A stretch of 64,000 nt of DNA, from positions 1 through 64,000 of the forward strand of contig NZ_JBHUJW010000018.1 of NCBI RefSeq assembly GCF_042683565.1, given 5' to 3'. A program made the translations under genes and the position numbers. The stretch is from Brevibacillus sp042683565 (GTDB lineage: Bacteria > Bacillota > Bacilli > Brevibacillales > Brevibacillaceae). A model generated the notes under the pieces. That model ran no database searches, was not told where the DNA came from, and saw only the letters and a list, made by a program, of their open reading frames with translations. Positions 42,773-51,363 of this stretch are shown here, one piece after another (positions within the stretch are counted from its first letter, which is position 1; every line of letters starts with the position of its first letter).

Positions 42773-45700
42773 GTGAGCCACCTCTTTTCTCCATAATAGA
42801 CTTCACGTACAAATCGAAGGTTTCAATAGCTGTAAACAGCGGTACGCCTTGTTGCACCAGTCGGCCGCGGATGGCAAAACCTGTGCGGCCCAGGCGGTTG
42901 CCGATGGTCGCCGTAATCAGCGCGAAGGCGGCTTTTTCTTTTTGCAGCAGCGCATTTACGGTCAGCTCGTTGTCGATGACATGACTGACGGTTACTCCGC
43001 TCTTTTGCAGCCAGTCCGCTGTTCCGGCTGTCGCTGCCAGTACGGCGCCTTCCGCCTGTAGCCGGGCGAGCGTCTTGCTGACGTCCGGCTGCTTGTCGCC
43101 GTCTTTCAGGGACACGATCACCAGATGACCTGCTTTCCAGTCGCCGTAAAAGTTATCTTTGAACGCAAACGCCTTGCCTGCCGCTTCCGCGAAGGTGCGC
43201 CCCAGGCCGAGCACTTCGCCCGTCGATTTCATCTCTGGTCCGAGCACCGGGTCCACGCCGTTCAGCTTCACTGTCGAGAACACTGGTGCTTTTACGACCG
43301 CGAATGGGATGTCCGGCAGCAAGCCTGTGCCGTAGCCAAGTCCGGCGAGCTTTTTCCCCAATTGCGCCTGCACAGCCAGTTGGACCATCGGGATGCCCGT
43401 CACTTTGCTCGTGATCGGAACGGTGCGGGAAGCCCGCGGGTTGACCTCCAGCACATAGACCGTGCTGCCGTCGATGACAAACTGGATGTTGATCAGGCCG
43501 ACTGCGCCCATTTCTTTGGCGATTGCCTCGGTGTAGCTCGCGATCTTTTGTTTGATGTCGTCTGACAAACCTGGTGCCGGGAACAGTGCTACGCTGTCGC
43601 CGGAGTGAATGCCGGCTTTTTCGACATGCTGGAAGATGCCTGGAATAATGACGCTTTCGCCGTCGCAGACCGCATCCACTTCGGCTTCGCTGCCCGGCAC
43701 GTACTTATCTACCAGCAGCGGGAAGAACGACTTGCTGTCCGGATGATTCAACCAGCCTTTGATCGTCGCCTCCAGCTCCCCGAGATCGTGGACGACGACC
43801 ATCCCCTGACCCCCGATGACGTACGACGGGCGCATCAGCACAGGGAAGCCGATTTCTTCCGCGATTGCGGTCGCATCCTCCAGCGAGAAAACGCCCTTCC
43901 CCGGGATGTGCGGGATGTCCAGCTTGCGCAGCATTTCGTAGAACAGCTCGCGGTCTTCTGCGCGCTCGATGGCTGCCAGAGACGTCCCCATCACCTTCAG
44001 GCCGGCCTTCTCCAGCTTGGCTGCAAGGTTGATGGCCGTCTGTCCGCCGAATTGCACCATGACGCCTTCCACCTGCTCGCGCTCTGCGATATGCAGGACG
44101 TCTTCCACGTGAAGCGGCTCGAAGTACAGATGATCCGCCGTCTCATAGTCCGTACTGACAGTCTCCGGGTTGTTGTTCACGACCACCGCCGCGATGCCGT
44201 TCTTTTGCAAAGCCCTGGCTGCGTGCACAGAGCAATAGTCGAATTCAATCCCTTGGCCGATGCGGATCGGGCCAGAGCCGAGAACCATCACCTTGCGTCC
44301 CTCCAAGGAGGCGACTTCGTCCACGCCTTGCCAGTCGGAGTAGTAGTAAGGGGTTTTCGCATCGAACTCCGCTGCGCATGTATCCACGATTTTGTATGTC
44401 GGGGCAATCCCTGCCTCCCGGCGCATGCTTTTGATTTCTGCTGCGCTGCGGCCGGTCAGAGTCGCGATGGTTTCATCGGCAAAACCGCGGCGTTTGGCCT
44501 CCAGCAGCAATTCCGTCGGCAGCACGCTGCCTTCGCAGCAGGACAGCTCGATTTCCAGATCGACAATTTTGCGCAGGCTGCGCAGGAAGAACGGATCGAC
44601 GCCCGTCAGGCTGTGCAGTTCCTGCTCCGAAAACCCTTTGCGGATCGCCTCTGCAAAGACGAACAGGCGGATGTCGGTCGCTTCCTGCAAGGCGTGCTCC
44701 AGTTGTTCCCGCGTCCAGGAGGCCATTTCCGGTCGGGACAGATGCGTGCAGCCTTGCTCCAGCGAGCGCACGGCCTTCAGCAGACCTGCCTCGAGGTTGC
44801 GGGCGATAGACATGACTTCTCCTGTCGCTTTCATCTGCGTACCCAGTTTGCGGTCAGCCAGCGGGAACTTGTCGAACGGGAAGCGCGGAATTTTCACGAC
44901 GATATAGTCCAGAGCCGGCTCGAAGCTCGCGTACGTATAGCCCGTGATCGGGTTCAGCACTTCATCCAGCCCAAAGCCCAGGGCCAGCTTGGCTGCGATG
45001 CGGGCGATCGGATAGCCCGTTGCTTTGGAAGCGAGCGCACTGGAACGGCTCACCCGCGGGTTTACTTCGATCAGCACGTAGCGGTCGGATTTCGGGTCGA
45101 GCGCGAACTGGATGTTGCAGCCGCCGACGACGCCCAAGGAACGGATGACCTTGGTCGAGACGCTGCGCAGCATTTGATACTGGCGATCCGTCAGCGTCTG
45201 GGAAGGAGCAACGACGATGCTATCGCCGGTGTGAATCCCCACCGGGTCGAGGTTTTCCATATTGCAAACGATGATGCAGGTGTCATTGGCATCCCGCATG
45301 ACTTCGTATTCGATTTCTTTCCATCCTTTTACGCTGCGCTCGATCAGCACCTGGCCGATCGGGCTCGCGGCAATACCGCCTGCCGCCACCTTGCGCAGCG
45401 TCTGCTCGTCCTCCGCGATCCCGCCGCCTGCGCCGCCCAGTGTGTAAGCCGGTCGCACGATTACGGGATAGCCGATGGCGTTGGCAAAGGCGATCGCCGC
45501 TTCCACGGATTCCACCGTGTCGCTCTCCGGCACCGGCTCGCCGATTTTCTGCATCAACTGCTTGAACAGCTCACGGTCTTCCCCGTTTTGAATGGCCGCG
45601 AGTGGCGTTCCCAGCAGCTCGACGTTGTACTTTTCCAATACGCCCGCTTCGGACAAGGCAACAGCCAGATTCAGCCCAGTCTGACCGCCGAGCGTCGGCA

Positions 45701-45959
45701 AAAGGCCGTCCGGGCGCTCCTTGGCGATGATCGCCGTCACGGACTCGACCGTGAGTGGCTCCAGATATACTTTGTCAGCTACTTGTTCATCAGTCATGAT
45801 CGTAGCCGGGTTGTTGTTCACCAGGACGACCTGCACGCCTTCCTCTTTGAGAGAGAGGCACGCCTGGGCGCCCGCGTAGTCAAATTCTGCGGCCTGACCG
45901 ATGACGATCGGGCCGGAACCGATAACCAGCACTTTATGGATGTGAGACAATTTAGGCAT
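42717..45959 (-). CDS. carB: Carbamoyl-phosphate synthase large subunit (arginine operon)
   Basis: A 1080-residue protein with two ATP-grasp halves, each starting with a GSGPIxIGQ motif (VLVIGSGPIVIGQAAEFDY and MVLGSGPIRIGQGIEFDY). It makes carbamoyl phosphate for citrulline synthesis. The C-terminal MGS-like allosteric domain is present. Being inside the arg cluster, it is the arginine-specific copy; a pyrimidine copy would be elsewhere. It overlaps carA by 8 bases and argF by 56. Confidence 0.96.
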   Translation of the reverse strand: MPKLSHIHKVLVIGSGPIVIGQAAEFDYAGAQACLSLKEEGVQVVLVNNNPATIMTDEQVADKVYLEPLTVESVTAIIAKERPDGLLPTLGGQTGLNLAVALSEAGVLEKYNVELLGTPLAAIQNGEDRELFKQLMQKIGEPVPESDTVESVEAAIAFANAIGYPVIVRPAYTLGGAGGGIAEDEQTLRKVAAGGIAASPIGQVLIERSVKGWKEIEYEVMRDANDTCIIVCNMENLDPVGIHTGDSIVVAPSQTLTDRQYQMLRSVSTKVIRSLGVVGGCNIQFALDPKSDRYVLIEVNPRVSRSSALASKATGYPIARIAAKLALGFGLDEVLNPITGYTYASFEPALDYIVVKIPRFPFDKFPLADRKLGTQMKATGEVMSIARNLEAGLLKAVRSLEQGCTHLSRPEMASWTREQLEHALQEATDIRLFVFAEAIRKGFSEQELHSLTGVDPFFLRSLRKIVDLEIELSCCEGSVLPTELLLEAKRRGFADETIATLTGRSAAEIKSMRREAGIAPTYKIVDTCAAEFDAKTPYYYSDWQGVDEVASLEGRKVMVLGSGPIRIGQGIEFDYCSVHAARALQKNGIAAVVVNNNPETVSTDYETADHLYFEPLHVEDVLHIAEREQVEGVMVQFGGQTAINLAAKLEKAGLKVMGTSLAAIERAEDRELFYEMLRKLDIPHIPGKGVFSLEDATAIAEEIGFPVLMRPSYVIGGQGMVVVHDLGELEATIKGWLNHPDSKSFFPLLVDKYVPGSEAEVDAVCDGESVIIPGIFQHVEKAGIHSGDSVALFPAPGLSDDIKQKIASYTEAIAKEMGAVGLINIQFVIDGSTVYVLEVNPRASRTVPITSKVTGIPMVQLAVQAQLGKKLAGLGYGTGLLPDIPFAVVKAPVFSTVKLNGVDPVLGPEMKSTGEVLGLGRTFAEAAGKAFAFKDNFYGDWKAGHLVIVSLKDGDKQPDVSKTLARLQAEGAVLAATAGTADWLQKSGVTVSHVIDNELTVNALLQKEKAAFALITATIGNRLGRTGFAIRGRLVQQGVPLFTAIETFDLYVKSIMEKRGGSHAASEDIGTLTKFVAQQA

Positions 45960-47058
45960 AATTTTTCGCTCCTACTACGCGCATCGATTGCAAGAATTGG
46001 TGGAAAATGTGTGATGTATCGCCAGGTCCGGGATGTGCCTCCGGATGGAATTGCACGCTGAAAACGGGCAGGGACAGATGGCGGAGCCCTTCGACCGAGC
46101 CATCGTTGACATTGCGGTAGGAGACGGCCAAATACCGCTTATCCAGCTCTTCTTCTTTCACTACGTACCCGTGGTTTTGCGAGGTCAGGTACACCTTTCC
46201 GGTCAGCAGCTCCTTGACGGGATGGTTGCTGCCGCGGTGGCCGTAGGCGAGCTTTTCCGTCTTGCCGCCGTACATGAGTGCCAGCACCTGATGCCCCAGG
46301 CAAATGCCCAGCGTCGGGTACTGCTCTACCGCTTTGCGCCATTCGCTGCAATACGCGAGCAGATGCTCAGGGTCGCCAGGGCCGTTGGAGAACATCAGGC
46401 CGTCTGGCTGCAGCGCCTTGATCTGGGCAAATGTCGTATCGAACGGCACGACCGTAACGCGGCAGCCCATGGCGAGCAGCGAATCGAGAATGGACTGCTT
46501 CATCCCCAGATCGACCAGCACGACATGCTCGCCGACTCCCGGATAACGCTCGACCTGTTGGCTGGAGACGTTGGCCACGAGCGATTTTTTCGCGTGCTTG
46601 TAACGCATCGCCACGACTTCCTCCGCCGCGAGCGGACGGTCGGACATGACGCCGAAGACGGGTCCGTTTTGGCGGACACGCTTGGTAATGGTCCGGGTGT
46701 CAATGCCCGCCAGGATCGGGAAGCCGAAGTCCTCTGCCGCTTCTGCCAGCGTCTTGACCGATTCGTAGTGGCTCGGCTCCAGGCACAGCTCGCTGACGAT
46801 CATCCCGGTCAGCGCCGGCTTGGCGGCCTCGTAGTCTCTTTCGTTGATGCCGTAATTTCCGATCAATGGATATGTGAATGTGACGATCTGCCCTGCAAAA
46901 GAGGGGTCCGTCATCACTTCCTGATAACCTGTCATTCCTGTATGAAAAACCACTTCGCCGAATCCGGTGATAGGGGCGCCGTACAGTGTTCCTGTAAACA
47001 CTTCCCCGCTCTCCAGCGTGAGATAGCCGACACCAATTTCTTTTTTCTCACTGCTCAT
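45952..47058 (-). CDS. carA: Carbamoyl-phosphate synthase small subunit (arginine operon)
   Basis: A 368-residue glutaminase subunit feeding ammonia to CarB. The class I amidotransferase domain has the Cys in TLGICLGHQVLALMYG and the His/Glu pair in FSVQFHPEAHPGP. The N-terminal domain starts GYLTLESGEVFTGTLYG. The ATG at 47058 has GAGGAG 12 bases upstream. It is preceded by its own ARG box and a terminator after argD. Confidence 0.96.
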   Translation of the reverse strand: MSSEKKEIGVGYLTLESGEVFTGTLYGAPITGFGEVVFHTGMTGYQEVMTDPSFAGQIVTFTYPLIGNYGINERDYEAAKPALTGMIVSELCLEPSHYESVKTLAEAAEDFGFPILAGIDTRTITKRVRQNGPVFGVMSDRPLAAEEVVAMRYKHAKKSLVANVSSQQVERYPGVGEHVVLVDLGMKQSILDSLLAMGCRVTVVPFDTTFAQIKALQPDGLMFSNGPGDPEHLLAYCSEWRKAVEQYPTLGICLGHQVLALMYGGKTEKLAYGHRGSNHPVKELLTGKVYLTSQNHGYVVKEEELDKRYLAVSYRNVNDGSVEGLRHLSLPVFSVQFHPEAHPGPGDTSHIFHQFLQSMRVVGAKNYA

Positions 47059-47114
47059 CTATGAAAGCCACTCCTCTCCAAAGGGCACACTTACCGAGAA
47101 TTTATGCAACTCTT

Positions 47115-47128
47115 TGTATTAATATACA
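47115..47128 (-). promoter_or_regulatory. ARG box upstream of carA
   Basis: TGTATTAATATACA matches the ArgR palindrome TGAAT-N4-ATTCA with one change in each half, 57 bases before carA. A weaker second half (TTGAAATTATAAAAATGCA on the plus strand) adjoins. It suggests separate arginine repression of carAB-argF. Confidence 0.55.
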
Positions 47129-47139
47129 TTTGAAATTAT

Positions 47140-47184
47140 AAAAATGCAACGAGTTTTTTGTCCCTTCCCACTCGTTGCATTTTT
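47140..47184. terminator. Terminator between argD and carA
   Basis: AAAAATGCAACGAGT and ACTCGTTGCATTTTT form a 15-bp perfect stem with T-runs on both strands, about 22 bases after the argD stop. It should end most argCBD transcripts. Confidence 0.9.
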
Positions 47185-47206
47185 CCAATGCACACAATAT
47201 TTGCTT

Positions 47207-48391
47207 TTACGCCTGCGCCAGTCCTTCGCTGAGGGCCGCTACCGCCTGCTTCACTTCCGCTTCTGTCGTGACGAAGGACGGGAGCAGACGCACCACGTTC
47301 GGACCTGCCGTCAGCAGGATGACGCCTTTTTGTTCACGCGCGTAGTTCACGGGGCCCGCCGCCGGGATCGCCAGCTCTACGCCGAGCAGCAGACCTTTTC
47401 CGCGCACCGTCAGCACTTTGCCGGGATGCTCGGCTTTGAGCTGCTCCAGCTCCTGGACGAGCAGCGCATGAATAGCGGCCACTTTTTCGAGGATGTTTTC
47501 CTGTTCCATCGCATCCAGCGTAGCGATGCCTGCCGTCGTTGCGAGCGGGTTGCCGCCAAACGTCGTGCCATGTGTGCCCGGCGCAAAAGCTTCCGCTACC
47601 TCCTTGGTCGCCACTACCGCGCCGATCGGGAAGCCGCTGCCCAACCCTTTTGCCAGAGAGATGGCATCCGGCTTCACACCGTACTGCTGGAAGGCGAACC
47701 ATGTGCCGGTGCGGCCGATGCCTGTCTGGATTTCGTCTACCAAGAGGAGCAACCCATGCTCATCGCACAGTTCGCGCAATGCCGTCACCCATGCTTCCTC
47801 GGCCGGATGCACGCCGCCCTCGCCCTGGATCAGCTCGAGCATGATGGCGCACGTCTTGTCCGTGATCGCCGCCTTGACACTTGCCAGATCGTTGTACGGC
47901 ACGGTAACGAATCCTTGCGGCAGGGGAGCAAAGCCGTCCTTGACCTTGTCTTGCCCCGTCGCCGTCAGCGTGGCCAGCGTGCGTCCGTGGAACGATTGCG
48001 CAAACGTGATGATCTCGAAGCGGTCCGTCCCTTTCACTTTTTGCGCATAGCGGCGAGCCAGCTTGATCAGCCCTTCGTTCGCCTCCGCCCCGCTGTTGCA
48101 GAAAAACGCCTGATCCAGTCCGGACAAGCGGCTCAGCTTTTCCGCCAGAATGCTTTGCTGCGGAATATTCACCAGGTTCGAGCAGTGCCAGAGGGTGTCC
48201 AGCTGTTCGTGCAGCTTGGCCGTCACCTTTGGCGGGACGTGCCCCAGGGATGTTACCGCGATGCCGGACGTGAAATCGAGATACTGCTTGCCCTGGTCGT
48301 CCCAGACCTGATTACCCTGGCCTTTGACCAGGCTGATGGGCCATCTTGCATAGTTATTCATGAGATGGATTGGAGCTGTAACCGTGCTCAT
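47207..48391 (-). CDS. argD: Acetylornithine aminotransferase
   Basis: A 394-residue class III PLP aminotransferase making N-acetylornithine. The PLP lysine is in GLGSGFPIGAVVATKEVA-type sequence with LLLVDEIQTGIGRTGTWFAF before it. SFHGRTLATLTATGQ and TFGGNPLATTAG are family motifs. It follows argB by 15 bases, with AGGGAGGGG before its ATG. Confidence 0.95.
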   Translation of the reverse strand: MSTVTAPIHLMNNYARWPISLVKGQGNQVWDDQGKQYLDFTSGIAVTSLGHVPPKVTAKLHEQLDTLWHCSNLVNIPQQSILAEKLSRLSGLDQAFFCNSGAEANEGLIKLARRYAQKVKGTDRFEIITFAQSFHGRTLATLTATGQDKVKDGFAPLPQGFVTVPYNDLASVKAAITDKTCAIMLELIQGEGGVHPAEEAWVTALRELCDEHGLLLLVDEIQTGIGRTGTWFAFQQYGVKPDAISLAKGLGSGFPIGAVVATKEVAEAFAPGTHGTTFGGNPLATTAGIATLDAMEQENILEKVAAIHALLVQELEQLKAEHPGKVLTVRGKGLLLGVELAIPAAGPVNYAREQKGVILLTAGPNVVRLLPSFVTTEAEVKQAVAALSEGLAQA

Positions 48392-48406
48392 GGGAATATC
48401 CCCTCC

Positions 48407-49207
48407 CTATTGTGGTTGATTAACGTTCACCCGGACAGTCGTGCCGACAGCCTCTCCGCTGCTCACCGCCAGCACGTCTTCGGCTGTGCCCCGGCAAATC
48501 ACGACCTGCTGCACGCCCTGCCCCAACGCGTCCAGAGCAGACTGGACCTTTGGTATCATTCCGCCCGTAATAATACCTTCCGCGATCATTCGTTCGATTT
48601 CCTCTGTGCTCGCCTCTTGCACCAGCGCCTTGCTGCCATCCGGCTCGGGACGCAGAATGCCGGGAACATCGGTCACCAGGATGAGCTTCTCCGCCGACAG
48701 CGCCGCCGCGATCGCGCCTGCCGCCACATCCGCATTGACATTGAACGCATCGGCTCCATCGCGACTGACTGACAGCGGAGCGATGACAGGCACGTAGCCT
48801 TGCGCGAGAATCGCCAGCGGAATGGTGGTATCCGCCTGCTTCACTTCGCCTACCCAGCCCAGCGGCTTGGATGTCTTTTCCGCGACCAGTGTCTGCCCGT
48901 CGATGCCGCTTGCGCCCCACGCTTTGGCCCCTGCCTGCGTCAGCCGCCGCACCAGCGCCTTGTTAATGCTCCCGCACAAAACCATTTCCACCACGCGCAG
49001 CGTATCTTCGCACGTCACGCGCATGCCGTCCACAAACTGCGGCGCAATCTGCACCCGGTCCAGCATGCCGTTGATGGCCGGTCCGCCGCCGTGTACGATG
49101 ACGATCTGCTTGCCCTCTGCCTGCAGCTTGGCGATCGCCTGAAAAAAGGTGTCCGGCAGCTGATCCATCGTAGAGCCGCCGCATTTGATGACCACGATTC
49201 CTTGCAT
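48407..49207 (-). CDS. argB: Acetylglutamate kinase
   Basis: A 266-residue amino-acid kinase phosphorylating N-acetylglutamate. VIKCGGSTMDQLPDTFF begins the fold. VHGGGPAINGML binds substrate, and GGMIPKVQSALDAL and NVNADVAAGAIAAALSA are family motifs. It is the short, arginine-insensitive type without the N-terminal helix. AGGAGGAGAG precedes the ATG, 15 bases after argC. argJ is not present between argC and argB. Confidence 0.95.
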   Translation of the reverse strand: MQGIVVIKCGGSTMDQLPDTFFQAIAKLQAEGKQIVIVHGGGPAINGMLDRVQIAPQFVDGMRVTCEDTLRVVEMVLCGSINKALVRRLTQAGAKAWGASGIDGQTLVAEKTSKPLGWVGEVKQADTTIPLAILAQGYVPVIAPLSVSRDGADAFNVNADVAAGAIAAALSAEKLILVTDVPGILRPEPDGSKALVQEASTEEIERMIAEGIITGGMIPKVQSALDALGQGVQQVVICRGTAEDVLAVSSGEAVGTTVRVNVNQPQ

Positions 49208-49222
49208 CCGCTCTCCTCCTCT

Positions 49223-50266
49223 TTACGGGTACACCGGCACAAGCGGCAACCCGGCTTGCTCCGGCAGCTGGAACATGACGTTCATGTTTTGAATGGCCTG
49301 GCCTGCTGCGCCTTTGACCATATTGTCAATGACGGACAGAAGAATGATCCGTCCCGTACGTTCGTCGACGTGAACAGCGATGTCGCAGTAGTTGGAGCCG
49401 AGCACTTCTTTGGTATGGGGGTGAGTTCCTGCCGGACGGATGCGCACGAAAGGCTTGTCGGCATACGTCGATTCAAACAGCTCCTGCACCTGCTCCTGCG
49501 ATACGCCCGGCTCCAGCTGTCCGTAAGCGGTTACGAGGATACCGCGGGTCATCGGGACCAAATGCGGTGTAAACTGCACTAGCGACTCCACGCCGCTCTG
49601 CTTGGCCAGCTCCTGCTCGATTTCCGGTGTATGCTGATGCTTGGCGACTTTGTATGCATGAATATTCTCATTGATTTCGCTGAAATGCACGCCCATGGAC
49701 AAGCCTCGTCCCGATCCCGATACACCGGACTTGGCATCCACGATCCAGCTGCCTGGCTTGACCAGGCCGCTTTTCATTACGGGGATCAGGGCGAGCAATG
49801 TCGCAGTGGGATAGCAGCCCGGGTTGGCGATGAGAGAGGCTCCGGCCACCTGCTCCTGATTCCACTCCGTCAGGCCGTATACCGCCTTTTGCACCCACTC
49901 GGACGGGGCCGGCTCGCGCTTGTACCAGCTGCGGTACGCCTCTCCGCTCTCCAGACGGAAGTCCCCCGACAGGTCAATGACCTTCGTACCGCCGAGCTCC
50001 ATCAGCTGCGGCGACAAGCCCGCGCTCACACCCGCCGGAGTCGCCAGGAAAACGACATCGTTCTCCTCGCTCATGCTCTGCGCATCGATCGGCGCCAGCT
50101 TCGGCAGCCCCAATCCGAACACGTGCGGAAATATTTTTTCCAGCGCCTCGCCTTCCACAGAGCTCGAATACAAATTCGCGATTTGCACATGAGGGTGTCC
50201 CGCCAGCAGACGAATCAATTCCGCTCCGCCGTAACCGGTAGCCCCGACTATCCCGACCCGAATCAT
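49223..50266 (-). CDS. argC: N-acetyl-gamma-glutamyl-phosphate reductase
   Basis: A 347-residue NADPH-dependent reductase. The Rossmann start is VGIVGATGYGGAELIRLL. The catalytic Cys lies in LIANPGCYPTATLLAL, and the His region is in PMTRGILVTAY. It is the first gene of the arg cluster, with GAAGGGGAG before the ATG and ARG boxes upstream. Confidence 0.96.
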   Translation of the reverse strand: MIRVGIVGATGYGGAELIRLLAGHPHVQIANLYSSSVEGEALEKIFPHVFGLGLPKLAPIDAQSMSEENDVVFLATPAGVSAGLSPQLMELGGTKVIDLSGDFRLESGEAYRSWYKREPAPSEWVQKAVYGLTEWNQEQVAGASLIANPGCYPTATLLALIPVMKSGLVKPGSWIVDAKSGVSGSGRGLSMGVHFSEINENIHAYKVAKHQHTPEIEQELAKQSGVESLVQFTPHLVPMTRGILVTAYGQLEPGVSQEQVQELFESTYADKPFVRIRPAGTHPHTKEVLGSNYCDIAVHVDERTGRIILLSVIDNMVKGAAGQAIQNMNVMFQLPEQAGLPLVPVYP

Positions 50267-50295
50267 GAATCTCTCCCCTTCTCCGTAAAACCGTT

Positions 50296-50329
50296 TGTAT
50301 TTTTATACATGAATGATAATAAAAATTCA
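50296..50329 (-). promoter_or_regulatory. ARG boxes in the argC control region
   Basis: TGTATTTTTATACA (50296-50309) is a perfect palindrome of the ArgR-box type, 30 bases before argC. Next to it lie TGAAT (50310-50314) and ATTCA (50325-50329), the exact ArgR half-sites, but 10 bases apart. The first box overlaps the likely -10 TATAAA of the minus strand. Confidence 0.6.
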
Positions 50330-50343
50330 CATAGAATACAACC

Positions 50344-50395
50344 CTAAAAACCCGGGGAGCGCGAAAAAGCGCCCGAAACATCCGAGCGCTCATTC
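50344..50395 (-). terminator. Probable terminator after cccB
   Basis: On the minus strand GAGCGC...GGGCGC and GCG-CTCCC can pair around TTTTTC, followed by CGGGTTTTTAGG. It lies immediately past the cytochrome stop (50407). Two alternative pairings exist. Confidence 0.5.
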
Positions 50396-50406
50396 TGTAA
50401 AACCGC

Positions 50407-50769
50407 TTATTTCTTGTCGGCAAGCCACGCTGCAATATTGTCCGCATCGGCATCTTTCACCAGACCGGGGGGCATCGCGCCTTTGCCGTTTTTTAAAATC
50501 TCCAGAATCTGGTCTTTGGTCAGTTGGCTGCCGATCTTTTGCAAGTTCGGGCCTACCGCACCTTCCAGCGACTGTCCGTGGCACCCTGCACAAGTATTTT
50601 TGAACAGAGTTTCGGCTGCTGCTGCGTCATAGCTGCCAGACGGAGCCGTCGTGGAAGGCGTCTCTGTAGACGGCTGATTCGCCGGCGGCTCGGCTTGCTG
50701 ACCGCCGCCACAGGCACTTAGCGAGAAGATGAGTACAGCCGTGGCTGCGAAGATCGAGACACGTTTCAT
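50407..50769 (-). CDS. cccB: Lipoprotein cytochrome c-551
   Basis: A 120-residue small c-type cytochrome anchored outside the membrane. The lipobox LSAC puts the lipid on Cys20. A Pro/Thr/Ser-rich linker follows (about 25-45). The heme site is CAGCH at residues 60-64, with a likely axial Met99 in AMPPG. It serves as an electron carrier in the respiratory chain. In B. subtilis cccB also lies near prfB and ftsE. Confidence 0.9.
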   Translation of the reverse strand: MKRVSIFAATAVLIFSLSACGGGQQAEPPANQPSTETPSTTAPSGSYDAAAAETLFKNTCAGCHGQSLEGAVGPNLQKIGSQLTKDQILEILKNGKGAMPPGLVKDADADNIAAWLADKK

Positions 50770-50846
50770 GGGCTGTTTCCTCCTTTTCTGGTTACTTCTT
50801 CGCTAAGTATGCCACATGTGCCCCGAACTCATTCCTTTCGGCTGGT

Positions 50847-51116
50847 TTAGGACAACGGCAGTTCCAGCGGATTCCATTCGCGAAGTTCCAGCGTACGCGC
50901 TCCTTCTGCCACTACCGGATCGGCTTCCGCCAGCTTCCGCGCTTCCTCCAGGGAGGGGGCCTTGTAAATGACGAGACCGCCTTCTTTATCTGTGAACGGG
51001 CCTGCCATGAACACTTTATCCTGCTTGAACAAATCGTTGAGATACTCCAGATGGGCGGGTCTTACCTTTGCATTCAGCTCTTGGTCGATAATGGGTAAAA
51101 ATGCAACGTACAACAT
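50847..51116 (-). CDS. YciI-family protein
   Basis: An 89-residue dimeric-ferredoxin-fold protein. It has the YciI pattern: MLYVAFLPI, then VRPAHLEYLNDLFKQDKVFMAGPFTD, GGLVIYKAPSLEEARKLAEADP and the ending REWNPL. The conserved His and Asp near HLEYL and ADP are typical. Function in Bacillota is unknown. It is a single gene between cccB and prfB. Confidence 0.85.
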   Translation of the reverse strand: MLYVAFLPIIDQELNAKVRPAHLEYLNDLFKQDKVFMAGPFTDKEGGLVIYKAPSLEEARKLAEADPVVAEGARTLELREWNPLELPLS

Positions 51117-51316
51117 GTAGCTCTCCCCTTTACATCCGTTTTTGGTGAACTGGAAACACTGCTTTTACCAACTTACCACTTTGTCCCGCACAAGGTAAAC
51201 CTTTTTCCGGCAAGTTTGCTTTTGGAGGCAGCGGGGTGGGGTCTTTGCCCGGTTCGCGCATCGGATCAACTCGTTCGCCAGATGACTCGCGCCTCGCAAC
51301 TGCAGTGGCCTGTTGC

Positions 51317-51353
51317 AAAGAAAAAGACGGCGGGTGAGAGTCCCTGCCGTCTT
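51317..51353 (-). terminator. Intrinsic terminator after prfB
   Basis: On the minus strand AAGACGGC-GGG and CCC-GCCGTCTT form an 11-bp stem followed by TTTTTCTTTG, 11 bases past the prfB stop. Confidence 0.88.
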
Positions 51354-51363
51354 GCAACGCTCG

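Noticed and set aside
43605..46061. 818-residue plus-strand open frame antisense to carB, and a 716-residue one antisense to secA (52942-55092)
   Set aside because: Both are mirror frames of long, well-identified minus-strand genes with GC-rich third positions; composition is Arg/His/Asp-rich and shows no domain.
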